A stretch of DNA of 64,000 nt from Maridesulfovibrio sp. GTDB lineage: Bacteria; Desulfobacterota; Desulfovibrionia; Desulfovibrionales; Desulfovibrionaceae. A program made the position numbers and the translations under genes. The DNA is taken from assembly GCF_963677005.1 (NCBI RefSeq), contig NZ_OY781616.1, positions 1,061,501-1,125,500 on the forward strand. Reading direction: 5' to 3'. The notes beneath the pieces were generated by a model that did not search any database, was not told the origin of the DNA, and saw only the letters and a program-made list of their open reading frames with translations. Below, in pieces: positions 1 through 8,407 of this stretch (position 1 is the first letter of the stretch; each line of letters starts with the position of its first letter).

Positions 1-151
1 CCCATCCTAGCCAACAAACATCCCTCAGCCTTACACTTATGATACCGAACCTTTATCCCCCCATCCCACTTGGGCGATGAAGTAACCGGAATCCGCACGG
101 CCCCACACCACGGACACACCGCGCCATCCTTGATGGCTGTATGTTACGCCC
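1..151 (-). pseudogene. Truncated second copy of an Ogr/Delta-like zinc-finger gene
   Basis: Bases 1-151 repeat bases 1750-1899 in the same orientation at roughly 90% identity, so this is a second copy of the C-terminal part of the zinc-finger gene at 1719-1943. It carries one extra base near 131-134 relative to that copy, which shifts the frame. The similarity stops abruptly at about base 151, so the first ~15 codons are missing. The 3' end lies outside the window, so I cannot tell how it finishes. It is probably a remnant left when the leucine-rich-repeat insert entered. An alternative is that a second, differently started gene continues to the left. Confidence 0.7.
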
Positions 152-174
152 TACTTGGGTAATCGACAGTATAA

Positions 175-318
175 CTTTTTATTCATTCACCTTTATCTTA
201 TATCCGTAAAGATAAAACTGAAGTCGAAAATTTAATTGATGTGATCACTCGAGCAAAACAGACCGAATTGTCTTCGTTCGCAGCAGATACAAAAAAGGCT
301 ATCCATAGATTAACTTAA
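175..318 (+). pseudogene. 3' remnant of an unidentified gene
   Basis: An open frame of 47 codons without a start codon ends at a TAA at 316-318. Its last 35 residues are typical amphipathic protein sequence rich in E, K and A, and look like the C-terminal tail of a real protein. The 5' part is missing. It sits between the truncated zinc-finger copy and the leucine-rich-repeat gene, so it probably came in with the AT-rich insert. I do not recognise the family. Confidence 0.4.
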
Positions 319-437
319 TAATTATATAGCTATTATATATTGAGTAACAATAAAAACTATATTACTCTTACATTGTAATACGATTTTGCCTGAAATTGTA
401 TTTTCTGAAGAAACCATCAATATTATGGGGGTTTATT

Positions 438-1580
438 ATGTATAAATCGGCCTATGGGTTAAATAAATATGGGTATACTTACAATGTGACTGAGTATGGA
501 GTAGAGATTGTTAAATTTAATCAGACAGATTATGATGAACATTTAAAGATTAAAGATGAATTTGATAAAATTCCTGTTGTCTCCATAGCTAAACGAGCTT
601 TTAAAAATTGTACTGCAACAAAAATTACCGTTCCATCTACTTTGCAGGAAATAGGTGTAGAATCTTTTGCAAATTGTAAAAAATTAGTTAGAATTAACCT
701 TTCTAATTGTTGTCTTAAAAATATTAGAAATAGAGCTTTTGCTGATTGTAAAAAATTATCTACAATTAAATTTTCCAATACATTAGTTTCAATTGGTGCA
801 GGTTTATTTACAAATTGTATAAATTTAGAAAAAATTAAATTGCCATCTAATATTACTTCTCAAGGATCATCTGTTTTTATGAATTGCACAAAACTACACA
901 CGGTTAAATTAAGTGCTGGGGTAGATGTTATTCCAGAATTTACATTTATGCTTTGTAAGGGACTAAAAACAATAGACTTGCCAAAAAATGTTAAAGTAAT
1001 TGATACCGGGGCATTTACAAGATGTTCTTTGAAAAATATAGAAATCCCACGGAATGTAGAAAAAATAGGACATAAGGCATTTAGCCATAATGATTATTTA
1101 GAAACGGTCATTTTTCGTAACACACCTTCTATAACAAAAATTTGTAGCGAAGCCTTTTCTTCATGCACTAATTTAAAAACAATTGATATCCCTATAACAA
1201 TAGAATCAATTGAAACTCAAACTTTTTACTCATGTACAAATCTTAAACATGTTAAAATACCTATGTCGGTAAAGACTATTGATAGAGAAGCATTCTGTGA
1301 ATGCAAAAGACTTAATAATATAGATCTTTGGCCCTCTGTACGACGTATTAACCATGCAGCATTTCATAAGTGTTCTAATTTACGTATAATTCATGTTAAC
1401 AATAAAATAAGAAAAATAGAAGCAGAGGCTTTTAGCTGTATCAGCGATAATATAAAACTTCTTATGCATGAATTTAATGATGGAGATACTTATGCTGTGG
1501 TAAGTCTGTTCAAAGATAAGCATATTTGTAATTCTAAATTTGAACTCACAATAATTCCTGAAGAACCAACGTATTTATAG
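438..1580 (+). CDS. BspA-type leucine-rich-repeat protein (LRR_5 family)
   Basis: About 380 residues are built almost entirely of ~23-residue repeats of the form I-x2-x-A-F-x2-C-x2-L-x2-I-x-(I/L)-P, the BspA-like LRR_5 solenoid. There are roughly thirteen repeats. The family mediates protein binding; in other bacteria members are adhesins or phage and host cargo. No signal peptide or membrane segment is visible, so the product is probably cytoplasmic. I chose the ATG at 438 because a G-rich ribosome site at 427-431 lies six bases upstream; an in-frame TTG at 396 lacks one. The gene is much more AT-rich than the phage genes around it and runs against them. It is flanked by duplicated zinc-finger sequence, which points to recently acquired cargo. 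Confidence 0.8.
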   Translation: MYKSAYGLNKYGYTYNVTEYGVEIVKFNQTDYDEHLKIKDEFDKIPVVSIAKRAFKNCTATKITVPSTLQEIGVESFANCKKLVRINLSNCCLKNIRNRAFADCKKLSTIKFSNTLVSIGAGLFTNCINLEKIKLPSNITSQGSSVFMNCTKLHTVKLSAGVDVIPEFTFMLCKGLKTIDLPKNVKVIDTGAFTRCSLKNIEIPRNVEKIGHKAFSHNDYLETVIFRNTPSITKICSEAFSSCTNLKTIDIPITIESIETQTFYSCTNLKHVKIPMSVKTIDREAFCECKRLNNIDLWPSVRRINHAAFHKCSNLRIIHVNNKIRKIEAEAFSCISDNIKLLMHEFNDGDTYAVVSLFKDKHICNSKFELTIIPEEPTYL

Positions 1581-1718
1581 TAATAATATCTTATATATTG
1601 TGTGCAAGTTTTTGTTTAGGTCAATGCAGTCCGGTTAACACCCTCTGTCGGTCTAAATGCGTAAGCGCTCATTTCTTGTTCCGGGTAAAAAAGAGAGTAT
1701 TGAATACGTATTCGCTTT

Positions 1719-1943
1719 TTATTCTCCCTGAATACTCTTAACCCCCTGCCCCATCTTAGCCAGCAAGCACCCCTCAGCCTTACACTTATGATACCGAACC
1801 TTTATCCCCCCATCCCACTTGGGCGATGAAGTAACCGGAATCCGCACAGCCCCGCACCACGGACAAACCGCGCCATCCTTGGGGCTGTATGTTACGCCCT
1901 GTTTTGCTTTAGCCAGTGCCGCAGCAATCAACTTAGCTGACAT
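1719..1943 (-). CDS. Ogr/Delta-like small zinc-finger protein
   Basis: A 74-residue protein with C27-x2-C30 and C54-x4-C59. The second pair sits in a RYHKC...C context resembling the Ogr/Delta family, the P2/P4 activators of phage late promoters. Those proteins also have a CPxC pair, about 20 spacer residues and an YHxCxxxxC pair. The gene starts one base after the end of the terminase large-subunit gene, so the two are translationally coupled. Residues after C59 match the family's general length. Function as a late-gene activator is inferred from the cysteine spacing. A structural zinc ribbon linked to packaging is the alternative. A truncated copy lies at 1-151. Confidence 0.6.
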   Translation of the reverse strand: MSAKLIAAALAKAKQGVTYSPKDGAVCPWCGAVRIPVTSSPKWDGGIKVRYHKCKAEGCLLAKMGQGVKSIQGE

Positions 1944-1944
1944 C

Positions 1945-3906
1945 TTATCTCCCGCTGGTGTAAGGGTTAACTTTTCGTTTTGGAGCCTGCTTTCTGGGCT
2001 TGGCTGTGCCTTTCTTCTTGATGGACTTCACGTTCAGCAGGTCCGCAGCCGCTAAATTGTATCCGGCTATATCCCATGCATGGTTCGGCCTTCCTTTGGG
2101 GCATTCCCAAAAGCCTTTTTCGTTCACGAATTCGGCTGTCATTTCCCGCGCCCATGCGTCCGAGACTTCACTATGAAGATGATACGCGCCCGGATCAGCC
2201 GGGTTAATTTCCAGACGGTTGGAAAGCGAGTTCTTGTAATGGGTCACGTTCAGGCGCAACAGCTTCAGCCCGCCGGGAATCGGCTTGTTTGATCCGGGGT
2301 AGGTATCAAGCTGGGTATAGGCAAACGGGCGCGCCATAGTCTGTTCACCCTTGATGGGTAAAATGCGCCCCCGGTTCATGCGGCAGAAATCATAAACCTC
2401 ATCGGTGCGATGCCCCATTGCATCTATCAGGGCCAGCCGGACAAGATAGGGGTTGCCCTGCGCGTCCTTGTATTCCCGTTCCCAAAGGACCTCGGCGAGA
2501 GCTTCAAAGCTATCCACCTCACCATCAGCAACCAGCCACGATTCATTGATCATGCCGTAGCCCCATGCCCGGATTTCATAGGGGAAATATCCACCGCGCT
2601 CGGACTGCGTATCAATGGCGGCAGTCATGCACGAAACCACATCACCGCCGGGAACCAGCAGGCGCGGGCGATCATCTTTCAATGCCAGGATTTTTGCTTC
2701 AGTGCGTTCCTGCTGATAATCCACCCACGGTTCCGCTTTGTGAGAGTTCATAAAATCCTTTAACTTTTCCTTCCAATCCGGGTTCAAGCTGGACTTCTGA
2801 CCGCGCAGGAAAGCGGCAGCAACCTCGGAAAGCGACACGAAACGCGACAGCCAGCTAGGAATATGGAACCCGATTTTCTTAGGCCGATAGGTCTTAAGGT
2901 AGGTTTTAATGTCGATGCCCGTTACCCGGTCGAACCAGCCGCCAAGCCGGACGGCTTTATCGCGGATTCCATCATCCCACTTGCAGCCCATGTTCGGGCA
3001 TTCATATGCCGCCAGCTTTTCGGATTCGACAGTTTCAGCGTACAAGGACGGGTCCATGCCTTCACGATCCGGGTACTTGATTTGATCAAAATCAATTTCA
3101 TGCTCATGCCCACAGATAGGACAACGCACCTTGTAGCCGAACACCACTTGAGCTTCATTGTTCAGGGCCACCCAGATAGGGCCGCTTTCCGTGGTGGGTG
3201 ATGAAATTTTCAAAAATTTGCGGTTGCGATATGTACGCCCGCGCTTTTCACCAAGGCTTTGCGGATCGGCTTCTTTCTTGTTCGCGGTAGTGGGGAATTT
3301 ATCCACTTCGTCAAAGAAGATGTACCGGGCAGGTTTGGAAGCCAGCCGGGAAGCTGAATGCGCCCAACCCATGTAAATCGGCATATGCCGCAGGTTGATA
3401 CGGAGCGAACCTTCATCATCTGTGGAACCCGTAAGGTATTGCGTAAGCTGGGGGGAAGACTTGAACATGGGTTGAACGCGGTCCCGGCTTGCATCCTTGG
3501 CGGCGGTCATGTCTGGATAGATTATCATGGCTGGCCCCGGTTCCCGGTCTACGGCATAGCCCAGCGCATTAAGCAGGACTTCGGTTTTCCCTACCTGCGG
3601 AGCGGCGCAGACTATGACGGTCTGGACGCTGCTGAAAAACAGGCTATCCATAATGTCCACCAGATACGGCGTTACATCATTACGCCACATGCCCGGAAGG
3701 GAACTTGATTCCGGCACAAGCATGCGATTGCATTCAGCCCATTTGCTGACGGCGGTCTTTTTGCGCTTCCGCAGTATCTGCTTTTCGCCCTTGCTGAATT
3801 CGAAGGTGTATTTCGTGCCGGTCATTTCCTGCGGCAGTGAAAAACGATCCACCGAAACCGGGACAGGATTTGCAACCAGCTTTCTAACTATCGCCCTAGC
3901 TTCCAC
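1945..3906 (-). CDS. Phage terminase large subunit (GpA family)
   Basis: A 653-residue DNA-packaging motor of the lambda GpA type. The ATPase Walker A-like motif APQVGKTE is at residues 102-109 and the Walker B FFDE at 197-200. A zinc-binding stretch of cysteines follows (CPICGHEH and CPNMGC, about residues 285-335), then the C-terminal nuclease domain with conserved acidic residues. The family cuts concatemeric phage DNA and pumps it into the prohead. Length is typical (600-680). Its start overlaps the end of the small-subunit gene by 11 bases, and a zinc-finger gene follows at once. I see no frameshift or stop, so the gene looks functional. Confidence 0.93.
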   Translation of the reverse strand: MEARAIVRKLVANPVPVSVDRFSLPQEMTGTKYTFEFSKGEKQILRKRKKTAVSKWAECNRMLVPESSSLPGMWRNDVTPYLVDIMDSLFFSSVQTVIVCAAPQVGKTEVLLNALGYAVDREPGPAMIIYPDMTAAKDASRDRVQPMFKSSPQLTQYLTGSTDDEGSLRINLRHMPIYMGWAHSASRLASKPARYIFFDEVDKFPTTANKKEADPQSLGEKRGRTYRNRKFLKISSPTTESGPIWVALNNEAQVVFGYKVRCPICGHEHEIDFDQIKYPDREGMDPSLYAETVESEKLAAYECPNMGCKWDDGIRDKAVRLGGWFDRVTGIDIKTYLKTYRPKKIGFHIPSWLSRFVSLSEVAAAFLRGQKSSLNPDWKEKLKDFMNSHKAEPWVDYQQERTEAKILALKDDRPRLLVPGGDVVSCMTAAIDTQSERGGYFPYEIRAWGYGMINESWLVADGEVDSFEALAEVLWEREYKDAQGNPYLVRLALIDAMGHRTDEVYDFCRMNRGRILPIKGEQTMARPFAYTQLDTYPGSNKPIPGGLKLLRLNVTHYKNSLSNRLEINPADPGAYHLHSEVSDAWAREMTAEFVNEKGFWECPKGRPNHAWDIAGYNLAAADLLNVKSIKKKGTAKPRKQAPKRKVNPYTSGR

Positions 3907-4453
3907 TTGAGAACTCCACGGTTATTTCATCAGTCCGGGCAAATTCGCTGAAGAGTGCGTCCAGTTCATCGTTGACCATCTGGATAAATGCGTCCTCACG
4001 TTCCACTTTTCCATCCACTGCAAAAATCAGGTCGCGGGCTTTCATGAGGAACAGTTGACGAAGGCCCGTATCAAGCACAGCGGTCTTCCCGGCCATGATC
4101 ATTTCCACGTTTTCACGGTCAATGAGCTTGCCAAGTTCTTTATGTAATTTCAGTCGCTTAAGCTCTGCTTCGCATTCTTTGTCCTTGGCTTTTGCTTCCT
4201 GAAAACGTTTTGCAGCATCCCCGGTCAAACCTTCCTCGTCCGGCTGTTCCGCTCCCGCAACCTGCCCGATAGGAACCCAGCCAAGCTGCTGGGCAAGTTC
4301 GCAAATATCGTCTTCGTAGTATTTGCCGTTCAGCGGCGATACCTGTTTGCTTTTGCCCACGTAATTGAAGAAGGTCCGGCGTGAAATCTGCCAACGGACT
4401 TTGCCTAATTGCTCCCAAGCCTGATTTATGGATTTATAAAATTTATCAGCCAT
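3896..4453 (-). CDS. Phage terminase small subunit-like DNA-binding protein
   Basis: A 185-residue protein directly upstream of, and overlapping, the large terminase gene. The N-terminal ~60 residues look like a winged-helix or HTH DNA-recognition unit. Residues ~85-120 form a charged coiled-coil stretch (AKAKDKECEAELKRLKLHKE) typical of Nu1-type small subunits and related phage DNA-packaging proteins. The C-terminal part would contact the large subunit. The small subunit recognises the cos or pac site and hands DNA to GpA. Assignment rests on gene order, coiled-coil pattern and length. A generic phage HTH protein cannot be excluded. Confidence 0.7.
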   Translation of the reverse strand: MADKFYKSINQAWEQLGKVRWQISRRTFFNYVGKSKQVSPLNGKYYEDDICELAQQLGWVPIGQVAGAEQPDEEGLTGDAAKRFQEAKAKDKECEAELKRLKLHKELGKLIDRENVEMIMAGKTAVLDTGLRQLFLMKARDLIFAVDGKVEREDAFIQMVNDELDALFSEFARTDEITVEFSSGS

Positions 4454-4554
4454 TTAAGTAGCACCTGAATTAAATAGAGTGACACGATTGATGCAGCTTG
4501 TGCAGTGTGCATATTTTTCAAAACATTCCGTGTGCAAAAGACTCGGAGTCACTG

Positions 4555-4989
4555 TTACCCGTGTTTCGTGGATTGCTGGGGAGGACCCAAAGGCAGCCGT
4601 CCTTCGATCATGCGCTTCGGTTGTTCATCTTCCACCAGCGGTAGCCGATCTATGTACAGCAAGGCGATAAGCGGCATGGCTTTTTCGTAAAGCTCCCACA
4701 TCTGCCACATGATTTCGGCGTTAGCTCTGCCCCATGCTTCATCAATGACCACGGCCAGTTCGTTGTTCATGTTTCGTCTAAGCTTGAAGCCCGTGCGGTG
4801 TTCGCGCATCATGCCGCCTAAGGTCTTCATTGCCTCATGCCCGGCTTCGTAGGTCTGCCATTCCCGGTTGAATTCTTCTTCCGAGATAGGTTTTTTACCT
4901 TCCTGCCTACATAACCGCTTGAATTTACAGTAAGGTGTTTCCGGTTCGGGCTTCCTGTATTTGTCCTGAAGCTTTGCTAATGCGTTCAT
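4555..4989 (-). CDS. Hypothetical phage protein, 144 residues
   Basis: The protein is charged and mostly helical, with a basic N-terminus and a proline-rich C-terminal tail, and no membrane segment. I recognise no domain. It sits between the replication gene (5401-7767) and the terminase small subunit on the same strand, so it is probably part of the phage early-to-packaging transcript. Two cysteines near residues 21 and 28 are too few for an obvious zinc finger. It may be a replication accessory or regulator, but this is position-based guesswork. Confidence 0.6.
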   Translation of the reverse strand: MNALAKLQDKYRKPEPETPYCKFKRLCRQEGKKPISEEEFNREWQTYEAGHEAMKTLGGMMREHRTGFKLRRNMNNELAVVIDEAWGRANAEIMWQMWELYEKAMPLIALLYIDRLPLVEDEQPKRMIEGRLPLGPPQQSTKHG

Positions 4990-5400
4990 ACTGGTTCCGG
5001 TCCCAAGGTTTGTCCCGTGTTAGCTGACACTAAAAACCACCGAGAACATTAGTCTTTTTTCTTTCTGTCCAACTGTCCCATGTACCAAGCTTAAAAACCA
5101 AATGCTGGAAGCCTCGCGTGTACGCACGCACCCACGCACGCATATGAACCTCTTTTGCCCTGCACCGTGGACCGCTGGTACCATCGTGGACCGAGCCTGT
5201 ATTCACGGGCTTTGCCAAGCTCTGACACGCGGGACGGGTGGTACCAATACGCTGGAACCACTTCACCGGGGGAAGTAGAAATTCCGAATAAGTATTGATT
5301 TGCCCGGCGGGTAAGGCGTGTAGCCGCAGGTCATTAAAAGGGGGTGCGGGGGAAACAGAGCAGACTGCCCTACTCCCGTATATGCCAGTGAAGAAGGTCA
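4990..5400. other. 410-base gene-free gap in the phage segment
   Basis: No convincing gene lies here; the 139-residue frame through it has no protein-like composition. It contains two perfect TGGTACCA palindromes (5176-5183 and 5239-5246), a related TGGAACCA at 5253-5260, and further GGTCC/GGTTCC words. A short CGCACGCACCCACGCACGC tract is near 5123-5142. It lies between the primase-helicase gene and the packaging genes, where an origin, a cos site or a late promoter could sit. None of these is proven. Confidence 0.35.
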
Positions 5401-7767
5401 TTAAGCTTGCAACTCGAATCTTGTTTTGATGCCTGCGACCATGCGGCAACGCTTCCCTTCAACGCGCGGGCGTGTCTCCTTAAGAGTCTTCACAGCCGCG
5501 TATAGCTCACGGAAGAAGTTTTCCTTATGCATGGCCTGATAGCCGTTTTCGGAACTGTATTCGCGGTAGGACTTATAGAGTGAGTCTTTAGACTGCTTCG
5601 CGCCGTCCTCAAGCTCACACTTATCTTCCACGAAAGCCTGTACGGGGTTATTAAGCCGCCTGTAGTCCATGAGCAGTTCCCTTGTTTCGTCACAACTGGT
5701 GAACTTGCCTTGCTCATAAAGACGATGCAGACCGACCAAAGCCCAATGGAAGATTTCGGAAAGCTCATGCTCAACGAGTTCTTCAAAAAGGTGCGGGTTG
5801 CGGTCAGGATCGTCTTCAAGAAACTGCTTCTTGAACTCAATGGGCAGCATGCGCCGGAAAAAGCCGTCCGTGTTATCCAGAACGCGGGGCAGCTTGTTAG
5901 CGGCAAAGGCCAGCTTGCAGAACGGTGTAAATTCAAAGCTGTCCTTATGCTTGAACGCGCCCTGAATGGCATCACCGGAAACAACGGCCTTAAAGATGGG
6001 TGTTTCCATTGCCGCCGATCCGATTTCCGTGGAGATGTTCAGCAGCTTGTTATAGAGGCTGGCCCGGCGGAACTGATCTTCCAAATCCTGAAAGGCCACC
6101 GCCGAGCAGTTAGCAGCACACACAAGCTCACGCAGAACTTTAAGAAGTGTCGATTTACCATCAGAACCGGGGCCAAGCAGCAACAGGCACTTTTCAAAGC
6201 GCGTATCGCGGGTAAGGCATAAGCCTGCGAATTCTTGAAGCTGGGCAATGGGTTCCGGGGTCTGGACGGTCTGTTCTAGAAACTTCTCCCAACGCTCACA
6301 GCGGGCCTCAGAATCCGGGTTAAAAGACACGTTCAGACATATGGTGGAAAAGTAATCGTGTTCGTGTGGTTTTAGCTCAAGCGTCTTAAGGTTGAGCATG
6401 CCGTTTTGCAGGCATACCCATTCCTCACGGTCATTGACCGCGCGCCCGTGCGGAAGATTGGAAAGATTGATAGCCAAAGACGTTGCATCGTTCACACGCG
6501 CTGTTGTGGCCTCAATGCCGAGGTAGTGCGTAGCCGACTGCTGAAGCGTACCGCGTGAAATCTGTTCCCAGTATTTACCGTTCCAGCGGTAGAGCAACCC
6601 GGTCATATCATCAGCAAGCAATGGCTGATCACGCAGGAGCTGATCCGCAAGCAAGCGGGGTTTGAATCTGCCGTCATAAAAGAAGGCCCATTCACTACCC
6701 ACTTCAAACTCTTTTGGCGGTTCAATCCTGCGCGCCGTGGCGATAAGGTCTTGAAAGTCCTTCGCTGTCTTGCCGAACTTCATGAAGAAGTCGGTAAGGT
6801 CACGACCATCCTTTTCGGGCCAGCTTCCATCCGGTTCCCGGCCCATGAAGTCGGGCCACTCAATGACGCGCAGGGAACGCACCACAGGAAGCAAGGCGCG
6901 GATAGCTTTTTCCGCATGGGCTTGCCCCGGCTGGTCGGCATCATAGGCAATAATAACGTCACGGCCCACAAACGGCTCTAAATGCTCTTGTGACCAGAGT
7001 GTAGTCTTGGATGTTTGAGTCACAGTGGTAAAGCCAAAGGACTCACCGCAAAGCATGTCCGGTTCGCCTTCGCACAGGACTATCGGCCCGGACTTGGCAA
7101 TCATGGATGGAGCGGGAAACAACCGGGCGTTACCGTATCCCCTACCCCATGAAATGATCTTGTTCTTCAGGTTAGTACCGGGCTTGCGGTAAAGCCGGAT
7201 ATTCCGAAGCTGGCCTTGTGCGTCCCGGATCGGGATAGCAACGCGCATAGGCGCGCCGTTAATGGGCCTGATGTTTTCGTCCCGGTCCCGGTAGCACATC
7301 TGCATACGCAGGTCGTGCCGTTTGATTACTTCCGGTGACCAGCCGCGTACCTCTTTGAAAACTTTAAACCAATCAACAGGCAACAGAGCCATCCGGCCCC
7401 AGACCTCTTCAGGAATGACAGGAGTGCTACCGCGTTTACTTTCCTTACGCTTCTGCTGAACGGTCTGCCGAGGTTTTGGGGCATCCTTTACGCCTTGCCC
7501 GTATTTATCCTTGAAGCTCTTGAATGCTTCATCATTTGCAAGGCCGTTTACCAGCCCGTAAAGCTTGATCAGGTCGCCGCAGTCGGTACACCCGGCAAGG
7601 CATTTGAAATAGTCGTCCACAAAATTATAGCCGAAGGATGGATTATCATCCGTATGAAAAGGACATTTGCCGTTCAGCCATTTTCCTTCTTCCTTTGCGA
7701 CCTCAAACAATGAGCGCGCTATGGTTTTGCGCTCATCTTCGGAAAGATGTGTTCCGGCCCAGCCCAT
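5401..7767 (-). CDS. P4-type primase-helicase (CHC2 zinc finger, Toprim, D5/SF3 helicase)
   Basis: A 788-residue replication protein of the phage/plasmid P4 alpha type. The N-terminal CHC2-like zinc finger includes C35, H38, C60 and C63. The Toprim domain shows CEGEPD at 232-237 with catalytic E233, and AYDADQPG at 274-281 with D276 and D278. The D5_N region leads to a superfamily 3 helicase with Walker A GPGSDGKST at 532-540 and the downstream FAANKLPR and FFRRM signature of viral initiator helicases. The protein would prime and unwind DNA at the element's own origin. It starts two bases after a small upstream gene. Length and domains are complete. Confidence 0.93.
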   Translation of the reverse strand: MGWAGTHLSEDERKTIARSLFEVAKEEGKWLNGKCPFHTDDNPSFGYNFVDDYFKCLAGCTDCGDLIKLYGLVNGLANDEAFKSFKDKYGQGVKDAPKPRQTVQQKRKESKRGSTPVIPEEVWGRMALLPVDWFKVFKEVRGWSPEVIKRHDLRMQMCYRDRDENIRPINGAPMRVAIPIRDAQGQLRNIRLYRKPGTNLKNKIISWGRGYGNARLFPAPSMIAKSGPIVLCEGEPDMLCGESFGFTTVTQTSKTTLWSQEHLEPFVGRDVIIAYDADQPGQAHAEKAIRALLPVVRSLRVIEWPDFMGREPDGSWPEKDGRDLTDFFMKFGKTAKDFQDLIATARRIEPPKEFEVGSEWAFFYDGRFKPRLLADQLLRDQPLLADDMTGLLYRWNGKYWEQISRGTLQQSATHYLGIEATTARVNDATSLAINLSNLPHGRAVNDREEWVCLQNGMLNLKTLELKPHEHDYFSTICLNVSFNPDSEARCERWEKFLEQTVQTPEPIAQLQEFAGLCLTRDTRFEKCLLLLGPGSDGKSTLLKVLRELVCAANCSAVAFQDLEDQFRRASLYNKLLNISTEIGSAAMETPIFKAVVSGDAIQGAFKHKDSFEFTPFCKLAFAANKLPRVLDNTDGFFRRMLPIEFKKQFLEDDPDRNPHLFEELVEHELSEIFHWALVGLHRLYEQGKFTSCDETRELLMDYRRLNNPVQAFVEDKCELEDGAKQSKDSLYKSYREYSSENGYQAMHKENFFRELYAAVKTLKETRPRVEGKRCRMVAGIKTRFELQA

Positions 7768-7769
7768 AG

Positions 7770-8024
7770 TTAGCCCTTTACAAGGTATTTAATGCGGTCA
7801 CGCCAGAACAGGGCGGAGGAAATCAGTTCCATGATTTCCTTATCGAACTCCGCGAATTCATCAGCCTGAACCTTGCCGTCTTCCATGATGGCGGCGAATT
7901 TGACCACCGCGTCACTGAATTCTTTAGTGGTGCGGTTCATGTCGTCTTCAAGCGATTCCGAAAAAATGCCCGCATCAGGAAGCGGGACAACAGCCATATT
8001 CATCTGCTGAATTCTCATCGCCAT
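7770..8024 (-). CDS. Small helical protein upstream of the primase
   Basis: An 84-residue acidic, helical protein (DDMNRTTKEFSDAVVKFAAI, then AEFDKEIMELISSALFWRDR) with no recognised domain or membrane segment. Its stop is two bases before the primase-helicase start, so the two genes form an operon. A role in early phage regulation or replication is inferred from position only. Confidence 0.6.
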   Translation of the reverse strand: MAMRIQQMNMAVVPLPDAGIFSESLEDDMNRTTKEFSDAVVKFAAIMEDGKVQADEFAEFDKEIMELISSALFWRDRIKYLVKG

Positions 8025-8311
8025 AGGTTGTGAAAGTTCCGGGTGTTAATTCTTTGATTTTCATGAGTACGTCTTAATTTTTGAAAGGTTATATCTATTG
8101 TCTGCTATTGCTTTATATAATTAACGGATATGAGTTAGATGATTCAGGTCCGGGAGTGCTATTTTTTTCCTCTCTTTCACTCCGCCCGCACTTAACGCGG
8201 GTAGGTATGGCAAAAGTTGGATCTATTATGAGCAAAAAAGTTAAACGAAGACGGAGCAACGAGAGTCCAAGGAGATTCATTTGGACTTATTTGGATGCAA
8301 ATAGACGAAAT
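8025..8311. other. Gap between the replication operon and the AT-rich gene pair
   Basis: I see no supported gene. A plus-strand open frame crosses it, but its composition is not protein-like and it runs through a terminator hairpin and into the HEPN gene on the other strand. The promoter for the minus-strand replication operon should lie here, but I cannot assign it. Confidence 0.3.
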
Positions 8312-8330
8312 GCCCCTGATGATCAGGGGC
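8312..8330 (-). terminator. Hairpin downstream of the HEPN gene
   Basis: GCCCCTGATGATCAGGGGC is a perfect inverted repeat lying 78 bases beyond the end of the HEPN gene. The tail on the minus strand is only moderately T-rich, so it is a weak intrinsic terminator at best. A hairpin with the same GCCCCT/AGGGGC stem ends lies beyond tRNA-Arg(CCG). Confidence 0.5.
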
Positions 8331-8381
8331 ATTCTGTACTGTATTGGATGGTATTATTTGGGGAGAATTTTTGGGGTGTGG

Positions 8382-8395
8382 GATTCGAACTTGTG
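8382..8395. repeat. tRNA T-arm-like 14-mer, possible decayed attachment site
   Basis: GATTCGAACTTGTG here is identical to bases 10647-10660 inside tRNA-Arg(CCG). In both places the 14-mer begins 51 bases after a GCCCCT...AGGGGC hairpin, and a gtactgtat word lies between. The flanking bases do not rebuild a tRNA 3' end. This could be the decayed far-end attachment site of an element between 8.4 and 10.6 kb. Confidence 0.35.
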
Positions 8396-8407
8396 GAGAT
8401 AAGATTG

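Noticed and set aside
5030-5449. 139-codon open frame between the primase and the 144-residue gene
   Set aside because: It overlaps the primase end, and its composition looks like translated non-coding DNA.
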